DNA from: Nonomuraea helvata
Lineage (GTDB): Bacteria; Actinomycetota; Actinomycetes; Streptosporangiales; Streptosporangiaceae
NCBI RefSeq assembly: GCF_039535785.1
Contig: NZ_BAAAXV010000009.1
Coordinates: forward strand, 1-64,000
Reading direction: 5' to 3'
Length of the DNA stretch: 64,000 nt
Both the position numbers and the translations under genes were made by a program. Shown piece after piece: positions 57,296-64,000 of the stretch; position 1 is the stretch's first letter; every line of letters begins with the position of its first letter. The notes beneath the pieces were generated by a model that searched no databases, was not told the DNA's origin, and worked only from the letters and a program-made list of their open reading frames with translations.

Positions 57296-57874
57296 ATGTC
57301 GATCGCCGCCCGCCGAGCACGCGAACGTGCCGAACGCCACCAGTTGATCATTACCGCCGCCCGCGAGCTGGCCGAGTCCGAGGGCTGGGACGCCGTGACG
57401 ACCCGGCGCCTGTCGGAACGGGTCGAATACAGCCAGCCGGTGCTCTACAGCCACTTCACGGGAAAGGACGCCATCGTACAGGCGGTGGCGCTCGAGGGGT
57501 TCGTGGAGCTGACGGGCAGGCTGCGCGCGGCGCGTGCGGCCGGCGGCGATCCCAAGGCGGTGCTGCGCCAGGTCGCGATGGCCTACCTCGACTTCGCCCG
57601 GACCCACAGCGCCCTGTACGAGGCCATGTTCGTCATGCCGATCGCCATCCCCTTCGCCACGGAGGAGACCCCGGAGGAGCTGCGCGAGACGTTCGGCGAG
57701 TTCGCGCACGCGCTGGAGCCGGTCGCGGGGAAACACGACCCCGGCATTTTCGCCGAGGTCGTGTGGGCCGCCCTGCACGGCCTCGCGACCCTGGCCCACG
57801 ACCGCCGGATCCCCGCCGGGCACCAGCAGGACCGGATCGACCTGCTCGTCGACCATCTCGGCGTGCGCGTGTAA
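57296..57874 (+). CDS. TetR/AcrR-family regulator
   Basis: 192 residues from ATG 57296, with the family start MSIAARRARERAERHQLIITAARELAESEG, HTH TTRRLSERVEYSQPVLYSHFTGKDAIV, and a TetR_C_33-like ligand domain (MAYLDFARTHSALYEAMFVMP, VWAALHGLATLAHDRRI). Followed 30 bp later by a small SnoaL-type gene remnant that may once have been its target. Confidence 0.9.
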   Translation: MSIAARRARERAERHQLIITAARELAESEGWDAVTTRRLSERVEYSQPVLYSHFTGKDAIVQAVALEGFVELTGRLRAARAAGGDPKAVLRQVAMAYLDFARTHSALYEAMFVMPIAIPFATEETPEELRETFGEFAHALEPVAGKHDPGIFAEVVWAALHGLATLAHDRRIPAGHQQDRIDLLVDHLGVRV

Positions 57875-57904
57875 GTCATCGGTCTGGGCGGACACGCGCG
57901 GCCG

Positions 57905-58102
57905 GTGGACACTGGCGGCATGGCAGTCGGCCCGCTGGCGACCTCGGCGGGACCGCTTCCACCCACGGGCCGCCCCTTGGACCTGCGGATCATCGACATC
58001 CTGACCATCACCGACGGCCGGATCAGCAACGTCTGGATGACCGCCGACGAACTGGGTGCCTTGAACGCGCTCGACGCCGTCACCCTCACCCAGCCCACCT
58101 GA
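57905..58102 (+). pseudogene. C-terminal remnant of a SnoaL-like ester cyclase
   Basis: About 60 residues: VGPLATSAGPLPPTGRPLDLRIIDILTITDGRISNVWMTADELGAL, corresponding to the last third of SnoaL-like proteins (TGPxxxxxGxxPPTGRxxxxxxxDIxxxxDGRIxxxWxxxDxxG). The N-terminal helices are missing; a GTG at 57905 could start it, but the product would be an incomplete cone. Confidence 0.65.
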
Positions 58103-58137
58103 CCCTTGTCGCCCGCCCCAGGAGGGCGGCAGCGAGG

Positions 58138-60879
58138 TCAGGCCAGCAGCCCCCGCTGCCGCCCGGCCGCGGCCGCCTGCGTGCGGGTGGAGACCTCCAG
58201 CTTCCCCAGGATGTTGGACACGTGGACGCTGACCGTCTTCTGGGCGATGAACAGCCGCTCCGCGATCTCCCGGTTGGTCAGCCCCTCGGCGACCAGCCGC
58301 AGCACCTCGATCTCCCGAGCCGTCAACCCGCCGTCACCCTGCCCGCCACCGCCGAACCTGGCCCGCCGCCCCAACTCCGCCAGCGCGTTCTCCAGCGGCG
58401 CCGCCCGCAGCTTCGCCGCCGTCTCCCGGGCCAGGTCCCACTCCGCCTGCGCCCCCTCACGGTCGCCGGCCGCCAGCAGCGCCTCGGCCAGCCGCCACCG
58501 GGCCCGCGCCACCTCGTAGACGAACCCGAAGTCGAACGCCTCCACCACCTGGCGCCACAGCTCCACGTCGAGCCGCCCGTGCACGCGGTGCCACTCCGCC
58601 TCCACGCGCAGCGCCCAGGCCCGCCCCTCGGGCCCGAGGGCACCGGGCCCGACGATGGGCCCGGAGTCGACGGCGCGGCGGGCGCGGGCGCGGAGGTCGT
58701 CGGCGCCCTCGGTCGTGCCCAGCTCGGCCAGCGCCCACAGCCCGATGGCGGCCATCCGGAGCGCGCTCGCCTCGCCGTTGACCATCGGGGCCATGACCGC
58801 CCGCACATGGTCGAGCGCCGTCGCGGGGTCGCCGTGCCAGAGCGCGTGCTCGGCGGCCAGACCCCGGGACATGTACGCGGCCAGCTCGCTGTACCAGAAC
58901 GGCCGCAGCCGGCTCAGCCGCTCGCCGACCGCGGGCAGATCCCGCGCCACCTCGATGAAGAGCGCGAACGACGACAGGATCGCCTCCGGCAGCGTGCCCA
59001 CCCGCGCGCCGAACCCGGACGCGACCGCCTCGGCCTGGTCCCACTCGCCGGCCACGTAGTGGATCAGGAACCGCAGGAACCGCAGATCGGTGCCGTAGTT
59101 GCTCCAATTGAGCCCGTTCTCGAACGCCACGCGGATGCCGGCGTCGGCCACCTCGGCGGCCTCGGCGAGCAGGCCCTGCTCGTAGTGGATGCGGGCGTGG
59201 TGGAAGCGGGCGCGCAGGTCCATCGCCAGGTCGCCGCTGCCCTCGGTGGAGGCGGCCTCGATCAGCTCGTGTGCCTTGTCCCGGTCACCGCGGAGCTCCA
59301 CATAGGTGGCCAGCGTGAGCAGCGCGCCCGCCTCGGCGTCTCTGACCCCGGCGGCGCGGGCGGTCTCCAGCGCCCGCGCGGTCACGGCCTCGACGTCACG
59401 GTGGCGGTCGCTCCAGAGCAGCGTCCGGGCGTGGGTGGCCAGGGCGCGGGCGAGCGCCGCCTGATCCTCCGCGCTCTCGACCGCGCGCTCCGCCGCCGCG
59501 ATGGCGCCCGGCTGGTCCTCGGCCTCGTACAGGTAGTAGGCGAGCCGCTCGCTGACCTCGGACGTCGGCGGCAGAGCTCTGAGCTGGACGATCGCGCGAT
59601 GGTTGTCGCCGCTGTCGGCCGCCATGACGGCGCTGCGGAACGCCAGCCGCTCCCGGGTCTCCCCCACCAAGGCGGCGGCCCCTTCGACCCGCTCCCAGAG
59701 GCCGAGCGCGCGGTCGTAGTGGCTGTGCGCCTCGGCGGGGGCCCCGAGCCGCTCGGCCAGGCGGCCCGCCTCGGCCGACGCCGACAGCGCCCCGGTCAGG
59801 TCGTGACTGGCGAGGTGGTGGTAGGCCAGCTCGGCGGGTGAGGTCAGCAGGCGGGCGAAGGCGGCATGCAGCCGCGTGCGCTCGCCGGGCAGCAGGTCGG
59901 TGTAGACGGCCTCCTGGAGCAGCGCGTGGCGGAAGGTGTAGCCGTAGCCGTCGACCCTGAGCAGCCCACGCGAGACGATCTCCCTGACCGCGTCCTCGAA
60001 CTCCGCCAGCGGCAGCCCCGACACCTCTCGCAGCAGCTCGTCCTCCACCCGCCGCCCCGCCACGGCGGCGGCCCGCAGCACCCGCTGCCCCGACTCGGAC
60101 AGCACCTCGACCCTGGTCATGAGCAGGCTGGCCAGCCCGTCGGGCAGGCTGTCGCCCTCGGCCACGGCCGCGAACAGCTCTTCGGCGTAGAAGGGATTGC
60201 CGTCGGCGCGGGCCACGATCAGGTCGAGCTCCTGAGCGCCCATCTCGCCCAATGTGGCCACATAGTCGGACATGTCGCCGGAGGCCAGCGGCCCCAGCTC
60301 GACGCCCATCACCGTGGGCAGCCGCTTCAGCTCGGCCAGCACGGAGCGGAGCGGGTGACGGCGGTGGAGGTCGTCGGTGCGGTACGTGCCGACCACGCAG
60401 ACCTGCTCGCTCTGCACCATGCGGCTGAGGAAGACCAGCAGATCGCGGGTGGACCGGTCGGCCCAGTGCAGGTCCTCGATCACGAACAGCACGGGCTGGA
60501 CATCGGCCAGCAGCCCGAGCAGCGAGCCGAACAGCCGCTGCTGCGTGAGCCCGGTCGAGGGGGCGCTCTGCATGCCCGGCAGCAGCTGGCCCAGCATGGG
60601 ATGGGCGGCGGCGGCCTCGCGCACGACCGGCTCCGCGCCGCGCAGCGCGTCGGCCAGCGGCAGGTACGGCAGCGAGTCGCCCAGCTCGGCACACTGGCCG
60701 ACCAGCACGTGGAAGCCGCGCTCGCGGGCCTCCGAGACGAGCTCGGCCGTCAGCCGGGTCTTGCCGATGCCGGCGTCCCCACCGACGAGCGCGACGCCGG
60801 CCACGCCCTCGGCGGCGGATTGCAGCACCCGCACGAGTCCGGCCAGCTCAGCAGAGCGCCCGACGAGAAGCCCATTCAT
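58138..60879 (-). CDS. Large ATP-binding LuxR (LAL-type) regulator
   Basis: 913 residues from ATG 60879 (MNGLLVGRSAEL); ATG 60891 and the frame start at 60909 are alternatives. AAA ATPase at the N-terminus: Walker A GGDAGIGKTRL (K40) and Walker B LFVIEDLHWADRSTRDLL. Long TPR-like helical middle with paired Ala-rich helices. C-terminal LuxR HTH LTAREIEVLRLVAEGLTNREIAERLFIAQKTVSVHVSNILGKLEVSTRTQAAA. LAL proteins are ATP-dependent activators, often of catabolic or secondary-metabolite genes. It is divergent from the LysE gene. Confidence 0.95.
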   Translation of the reverse strand: MNGLLVGRSAELAGLVRVLQSAAEGVAGVALVGGDAGIGKTRLTAELVSEARERGFHVLVGQCAELGDSLPYLPLADALRGAEPVVREAAAAHPMLGQLLPGMQSAPSTGLTQQRLFGSLLGLLADVQPVLFVIEDLHWADRSTRDLLVFLSRMVQSEQVCVVGTYRTDDLHRRHPLRSVLAELKRLPTVMGVELGPLASGDMSDYVATLGEMGAQELDLIVARADGNPFYAEELFAAVAEGDSLPDGLASLLMTRVEVLSESGQRVLRAAAVAGRRVEDELLREVSGLPLAEFEDAVREIVSRGLLRVDGYGYTFRHALLQEAVYTDLLPGERTRLHAAFARLLTSPAELAYHHLASHDLTGALSASAEAGRLAERLGAPAEAHSHYDRALGLWERVEGAAALVGETRERLAFRSAVMAADSGDNHRAIVQLRALPPTSEVSERLAYYLYEAEDQPGAIAAAERAVESAEDQAALARALATHARTLLWSDRHRDVEAVTARALETARAAGVRDAEAGALLTLATYVELRGDRDKAHELIEAASTEGSGDLAMDLRARFHHARIHYEQGLLAEAAEVADAGIRVAFENGLNWSNYGTDLRFLRFLIHYVAGEWDQAEAVASGFGARVGTLPEAILSSFALFIEVARDLPAVGERLSRLRPFWYSELAAYMSRGLAAEHALWHGDPATALDHVRAVMAPMVNGEASALRMAAIGLWALAELGTTEGADDLRARARRAVDSGPIVGPGALGPEGRAWALRVEAEWHRVHGRLDVELWRQVVEAFDFGFVYEVARARWRLAEALLAAGDREGAQAEWDLARETAAKLRAAPLENALAELGRRARFGGGGQGDGGLTAREIEVLRLVAEGLTNREIAERLFIAQKTVSVHVSNILGKLEVSTRTQAAAAGRQRGLLA

Positions 60880-60952
60880 GGCGGCAACCATCCCACGCTC
60901 TACTGACATTCCATTGGTTCAGGAAACTCGCCCAAGATTGGCCCTCATCGAC

Positions 60953-60965
60953 ATACCAAAGGTAT
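60953..60965. promoter_or_regulatory. Palindrome before the LysE/TetR operon
   Basis: ATACC-AAA-GGTAT, a perfect 5-bp inverted repeat, 16 bp before the LysE start codon; a plausible site for the TetR protein of the same operon. Confidence 0.3.
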
Positions 60966-60981
60966 TTTACGCTGCTGTCTT

Positions 60982-61596
60982 GTGATCCACCCAACCACTT
61001 TCGCGCTCTTCGTGACGGCCTCCCTCGCCCTGGTCATCATCCCAGGCCCGAACCACCTCTACATCACCGCCAGGGGCGTTGCCCAGGGACGAGCGGCGGG
61101 CCTGGCCAGCGCGTTCGGCGTGGAGGCCGGCACGCTCGTGCACATCGCGGCCGCCGCCGCGGGCCTCTCGTACGTGATCGCTCGGTCGGCCACGCTGTTC
61201 GCGATCGTGAAGTGGGCCGGCGTCGCGTACCTCCTCTACCTGGGCATACGCGCGTTCACCGGCAAGCAGGTGGAGGGCGGCACGCCGCCCCCGCAGCCGC
61301 TGAGGAAGGTCTTCCTCGAAGGCGTGCTGGTGAACGTGCTGAATCCCAAGGTGGCGCTGTTCTTCCTGGCGTTCCTGCCGCAGTTCGTCGACCCGGCCGC
61401 GGGCTCGCCCGCGCTCCAGGTCGTGCTGTTCGGCCTGACGCTGCTGCTCCTGGGGCTGATCTCGGACATCGTGTACGCGTGCACCGCCGGCGCGCTCGGC
61501 GCCCGGCTCACCGCCAGGACCAGGACGCTCAGGTACGTCAGCGGCATCGTCTACCTGGGGCTCGGGGTGGCCACGGCGTTCGCCGGGAGAAAATGA
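60982..61596 (+). CDS. LysE-family translocator
   Basis: 204 residues from GTG 60982. Six hydrophobic segments; family motif IPGPNHLYITARGVAQGRAAGLASAFGVEAGTL (PGPN after helix 1, G-rich loop) and VLVNVLNPKVALFFLAFLPQFV. Exports amino acids or homoserine-lactone-like compounds. Five bases before the TetR gene, forming an operon. Confidence 0.93.
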   Translation: MIHPTTFALFVTASLALVIIPGPNHLYITARGVAQGRAAGLASAFGVEAGTLVHIAAAAAGLSYVIARSATLFAIVKWAGVAYLLYLGIRAFTGKQVEGGTPPPQPLRKVFLEGVLVNVLNPKVALFFLAFLPQFVDPAAGSPALQVVLFGLTLLLLGLISDIVYACTAGALGARLTARTRTLRYVSGIVYLGLGVATAFAGRK

Positions 61597-61600
61597 CCCC

Positions 61601-62143
61601 ATGGCGCCCAGGAAGCAGCAGGAGATCTTCGACGCGACGTTGCGGCTCGTGGCCGAGAAGGGCTACGACGGGCTGACCGTCGAGGGGGTCGCCGAGCTGT
61701 CGGGCGTCAACAAGACCACGATCTACCGCTGGTGGCCGTCGAAGGCCGCGCTGCTGGGGGCGGCGCTGGTGGCGGCCGACGTGCTGGGGTTCGAGGCGCC
61801 CGACACGGGGAGCCTGCGCGGTGACCTGGTCGCGCTGGTCGAGGGCGTCAAGCGGCTGCTCACCGAGCCGCCGGCCAGCGACATCGCCGTCGCCGCGCTC
61901 GCCGCCGCCGTCCGCCACCCCGAGCTGGACGCCCGGCGCTTCTTCGCCGACCGGTTCGCGAGGGAGCGGGAGATCTTCGAGCGTGCGGTACGGCGCGGCG
62001 AGCTCAAGGAGTCGGCCGACCCCATGCTGATCGTCGACCTGCTGGCCGGGGCCGTGTGGATGCGGGCGGTCTTCAGGGGCCTGCACATCGCCGATGACTT
62101 CCCCCATCAGGCTGTCTCGGCGCTGCTCGACGGCGTCGTCTAA
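61601..62143 (+). CDS. TetR/AcrR-family regulator
   Basis: 180 residues. HTH DATLRLVAEKGYDGLTVEGVAELSGVNKTTIYRWWPSKAALL and a TetR_C_16-like C-terminal domain (VAALAAAVRHPELDARRFFADRFAREREIFERAVRRGEL). Co-directional with and 5 bp from the LysE gene, so it probably regulates that exporter. Its last codons overlap the convergent gene by 4 bp. Confidence 0.92.
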   Translation: MAPRKQQEIFDATLRLVAEKGYDGLTVEGVAELSGVNKTTIYRWWPSKAALLGAALVAADVLGFEAPDTGSLRGDLVALVEGVKRLLTEPPASDIAVAALAAAVRHPELDARRFFADRFAREREIFERAVRRGELKESADPMLIVDLLAGAVWMRAVFRGLHIADDFPHQAVSALLDGVV

Positions 62144-63336
62144 CCCGCTTCCGACAAAGCAGCTGGGATGCGGTCCAGTACGGGGTGCGGCACCAGTCCG
62201 TACGCGTAGAAGTCGACGGCGAGCGCCCCCGCCGCCTTCGCCCCCCGTGCCTTGGCGACCAACCGGTCCGTCGAGTCGCTGTCCGGGTGGCCGGGCCGCA
62301 GCACGGCCCGCACCTCCCGGTCCTTGCCCACCGACCGCAGGTAGGCCCCCACGTCGTCGGCCACCCGGGCCGCGTCCCGCGCGTACGCGAGCACTCCGAA
62401 CGCGGGCACGAGATCTCCGAGCGCCACCAGATCGACCCCGAGCTGCCAGGCGTCATGGGCGGCGAGCCCTGGCGTGGGCAGCCCGTCCCGGTAGCCCTTG
62501 ACCGCGCCGGTCGCGTCGATGAACACCAGCTTGGACCCCTCGTCGGCCACCGCCGACGCCACCTCCGACACCAGCGTGGTGACGGTCTCTGACCGGGCCC
62601 TGGCGTAGGCGACGACGTCGGGCCCCGCGTACGCGGTCAGCGCCGCCCTGGTCACCTCGCCCTGCGCGGGCGGGTCGCCGTCGAGGACGCCGCCCACGAT
62701 CCTGGCGCACTCGTCCCGCGCCACCTCGGCGTTCACGCCCAGGTCGGTGGCGCGGCGCATGCAGTAGTCGCAGAAGCAGAGCCCGAACAGGTACGTGTCC
62801 ATCGGCCCGAGCGGCACGAACGAGCGCTGCGGCTTGAGCGGCCTGAAATGCAGCGACTCGGCCACCACGCTGTCGGCCCCGAGCCGCGCCACCGCTCTGG
62901 CCAGCGCGACCGCGTACTCGCGCACGTCGGGGTGGGCGGGGCACAGGTCGGTGAGCGAGCCGCGGTCGCCGAAGCAGTCGCGTACGGTCACGTCCGGATG
63001 CTCCGTGCCGAGCGTCGCGTTGCGCAGGAACACCGTCCATCCGTGGAGCTTCATGGACCGCTTCGCACACGCCTCGCGAAGCCCGTCGAAAGCGTTCAGG
63101 TAGCCGGGCACGGGAGAAAGGCGGAGTCCGGCGAACAGATCGGGCGGCGGGACGAAGTGGGCCCCGTCGTGGCGGATGGTCAGCCGGGACAGTCCGTGCG
63201 GGGTGACGTCGCGGGAGGCGTGGTGCACGGCTCCGACGGTGATGCCGTTGACGCCGTACGCGCTGATCCTGTCGAGCACCCGCTCGACGCCCTCGCCGCG
63301 CAGGTCCTCGACGAAGACGTACACCGAACTGTCCAC
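62140..63336 (-). CDS. Uncharacterised TIM-barrel-like protein of the D-amino-acid/Rid cluster
   Basis: 398 residues from GTG 63336. Barrel-like alternation with SSVYVFVEDLRGEGVERVLDRISAYGVNGITVGAVHH, LHGWTVFLRNA, SVVAESLHFRPLKP, CFCDYCMRRATDLG (three Cys close together) and LAVDFYAYGLVPH. The pattern resembles the glycoside-hydrolase-like putative barrel proteins that accompany D-aminoacylase clusters. No catalytic assignment is possible. Next to the Rid gene (10 bp) on the same strand. Confidence 0.75.
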   Translation of the reverse strand: MDSSVYVFVEDLRGEGVERVLDRISAYGVNGITVGAVHHASRDVTPHGLSRLTIRHDGAHFVPPPDLFAGLRLSPVPGYLNAFDGLREACAKRSMKLHGWTVFLRNATLGTEHPDVTVRDCFGDRGSLTDLCPAHPDVREYAVALARAVARLGADSVVAESLHFRPLKPQRSFVPLGPMDTYLFGLCFCDYCMRRATDLGVNAEVARDECARIVGGVLDGDPPAQGEVTRAALTAYAGPDVVAYARARSETVTTLVSEVASAVADEGSKLVFIDATGAVKGYRDGLPTPGLAAHDAWQLGVDLVALGDLVPAFGVLAYARDAARVADDVGAYLRSVGKDREVRAVLRPGHPDSDSTDRLVAKARGAKAAGALAVDFYAYGLVPHPVLDRIPAALSEAG

Positions 63337-63345
63337 AAGCAGACC

Positions 63346-63726
63346 TTAAGCGCTCTTGTGAGCGACGAAGTCGATCTCCACCAGGATGCCCAACAGCTGC
63401 GATCCTACGGTGGTGCGAGTGGGGTACGGCCGGCTGAAATAGGACCGGTAAACCTCGTTGTAGGCGGCGAAGTCGCGCTCCAGGTGCTGCAGGTGGACCG
63501 TGGACTTGACCACGTCGTCGAAGCCGAGCCCGTGGGCGGCCAGGATGGCGCCGAGGTTACGCATGACCTGGTGCGTCTGGGTGGCGACGTCGTCGCCGAC
63601 GATCTCACCGGTCTGCGGGTCGAGGGGGCCCATCCCGGAGGTGTAGACGAAGTCGCCGACCACCAGACCCTGCGAATAGGCGCCGATCGGGGCAGCGCCT
63701 TCGCTGGTCCTGAGCTCCTTTTTCAC
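63346..63726 (-). CDS. RidA/YjgF-family protein
   Basis: 126 residues from GTG 63726. Rid fold motifs: GAAPIGAYSQGLVVGDFVYTSGMGPLDPQTGEIVG, QTHQVMRNLGAILAAHGLGFDDVVKSTVHL, and RTTVGSQLLGILVEIDFVA. The classical catalytic Arg of RidA (usually NRPxRxxxxV) is represented by YPTRTTVGSQLL, so imine hydrolysis is likely. Downstream of a D-amino-acid deaminase-like gene, whose enamine/imine product it could clear. Confidence 0.92.
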   Translation of the reverse strand: MKKELRTSEGAAPIGAYSQGLVVGDFVYTSGMGPLDPQTGEIVGDDVATQTHQVMRNLGAILAAHGLGFDDVVKSTVHLQHLERDFAAYNEVYRSYFSRPYPTRTTVGSQLLGILVEIDFVAHKSA

Positions 63727-63736
63727 CGATGACTCC

Positions 63737-64000
63737 CTAGAAACTGGTGGTAATGGTGCCTACGACACGGTAGTCCCGATCAACCAGGGGCAGCACGCGC
63801 CACTTGTCGAACGCGGTGCAGGGATGGGAGATGCCGAACGCCAGCAGGTCGCCGGGCTCGAGCCCGTCGGCGCGTACGACGGTGTGCTGGTCCTGCATCT
63901 TCACGATCGTGACGCCGTCGCGGCGCGGGATGGGCAGCCCCTCGTCGTACGGGGCGTCCCGCTTGCCCATGCCCACGATCGCCAGCCCCGGCTCGGGCGT
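63737..64000 (-). CDS. D-serine dehydratase / D-threonine-aldolase-like protein, 5' part beyond the window
   Basis: The last ~87 residues of an alanine-racemase-fold enzyme: EPGLAIVGMGKRDAPYDEGLPIPR, VKMQDQHTVVRADGLEPGDLLAFGISHPCTAFDKWRVLPLVD and VVGTITTSF. The DQH and HPC residues match the zinc-binding His/Cys of the DSD1-like C-terminal domain. PLP enzyme acting on D-amino acids. Immediately upstream of the Rid gene. Confidence 0.85.
   Translation of the reverse strand, partial: TPEPGLAIVGMGKRDAPYDEGLPIPRRDGVTIVKMQDQHTVVRADGLEPGDLLAFGISHPCTAFDKWRVLPLVDRDYRVVGTITTSF

Noticed and set aside
1..64000. CRISPR arrays, rRNA genes and riboswitches
   Set aside because: No regularly spaced repeats, rRNA-like segments or recognisable riboswitch cores were seen on reading the window.

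Overview
The window is high-GC actinobacterial DNA. GTG starts are frequent, third positions are mostly G or C, and the genes include a very large ATP-dependent LuxR-type regulator, giant secreted RHS proteins and a 2-methylisoborneol (2-MIB) cluster. A Streptosporangiaceae member such as Nonomuraea fits, but this is inference; no rRNA or other species marker is present.

Layout. (1) 1-9953, minus: a secreted LamG/DNRLRE protein and a giant RHS polymorphic toxin whose pretoxin-HINT domain reaches the left edge. (2) 10233-13751, plus: a two-component system, remnants of an M29 aminopeptidase and an MFS transporter, then a TetR gene followed by a truncated ABC ATPase gene. (3) 13884-30774: a degraded island of about 16.9 kb bounded by a 42-bp direct repeat of the 3' end of tRNA-Arg(CCG). 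It carries IS110 and IS630 remnants, an RHS toxin that has lost its N-terminus, a putative immunity gene, half an integrase, a NERD-NACHT NTPase and a phosphotransferase. The intact tRNA-Arg gene closes the right end. (4) 30921-38562: housekeeping and stress genes (receiver protein, AIM24, ArsR plus YbaK deacylase, CBM2 esterase, UspA, methyltransferase, HxlR plus MFS efflux pair, CBS protein). (5) 38627-42090, minus: the 2-MIB operon of family 2B encapsulin shell, 2-MIB synthase and GPP C-methyltransferase. (6) 42207-47870: transporter remnants, an ArsR/quinone-reductase pair, and an amidase / Cys-rich double-psi barrel / Tat protein / MauE-like operon preceded by a near-consensus IdeR/DmdR iron box. 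(7) 47928-54527: an oxidative or sulfur-linked cluster with a large internal deletion, divergent from a complete sulfate ABC operon ending in an Rrf2 regulator. (8) 54578-64000: oxidoreductase/AraC, TetR genes, a LuxR-type giant regulator, LysE/TetR, and a D-amino-acid/Rid cluster cut by the right edge.

Themes. The window holds many gene remnants joined at sharp junctions (12.4, 24.9, 42.3, 43.9, 49.26 and 57.9 kb). Several otherwise intact genes carry single extra bases, most of them in homopolymer runs (2088, 2428, 9844 and 49225, and near 20415), so sequencing error must be excluded before they are called pseudogenes. The least explained units are the iron-box operon at 44.05-47.35 kb and the NERD-NACHT NTPase at 25.5-28.8 kb.
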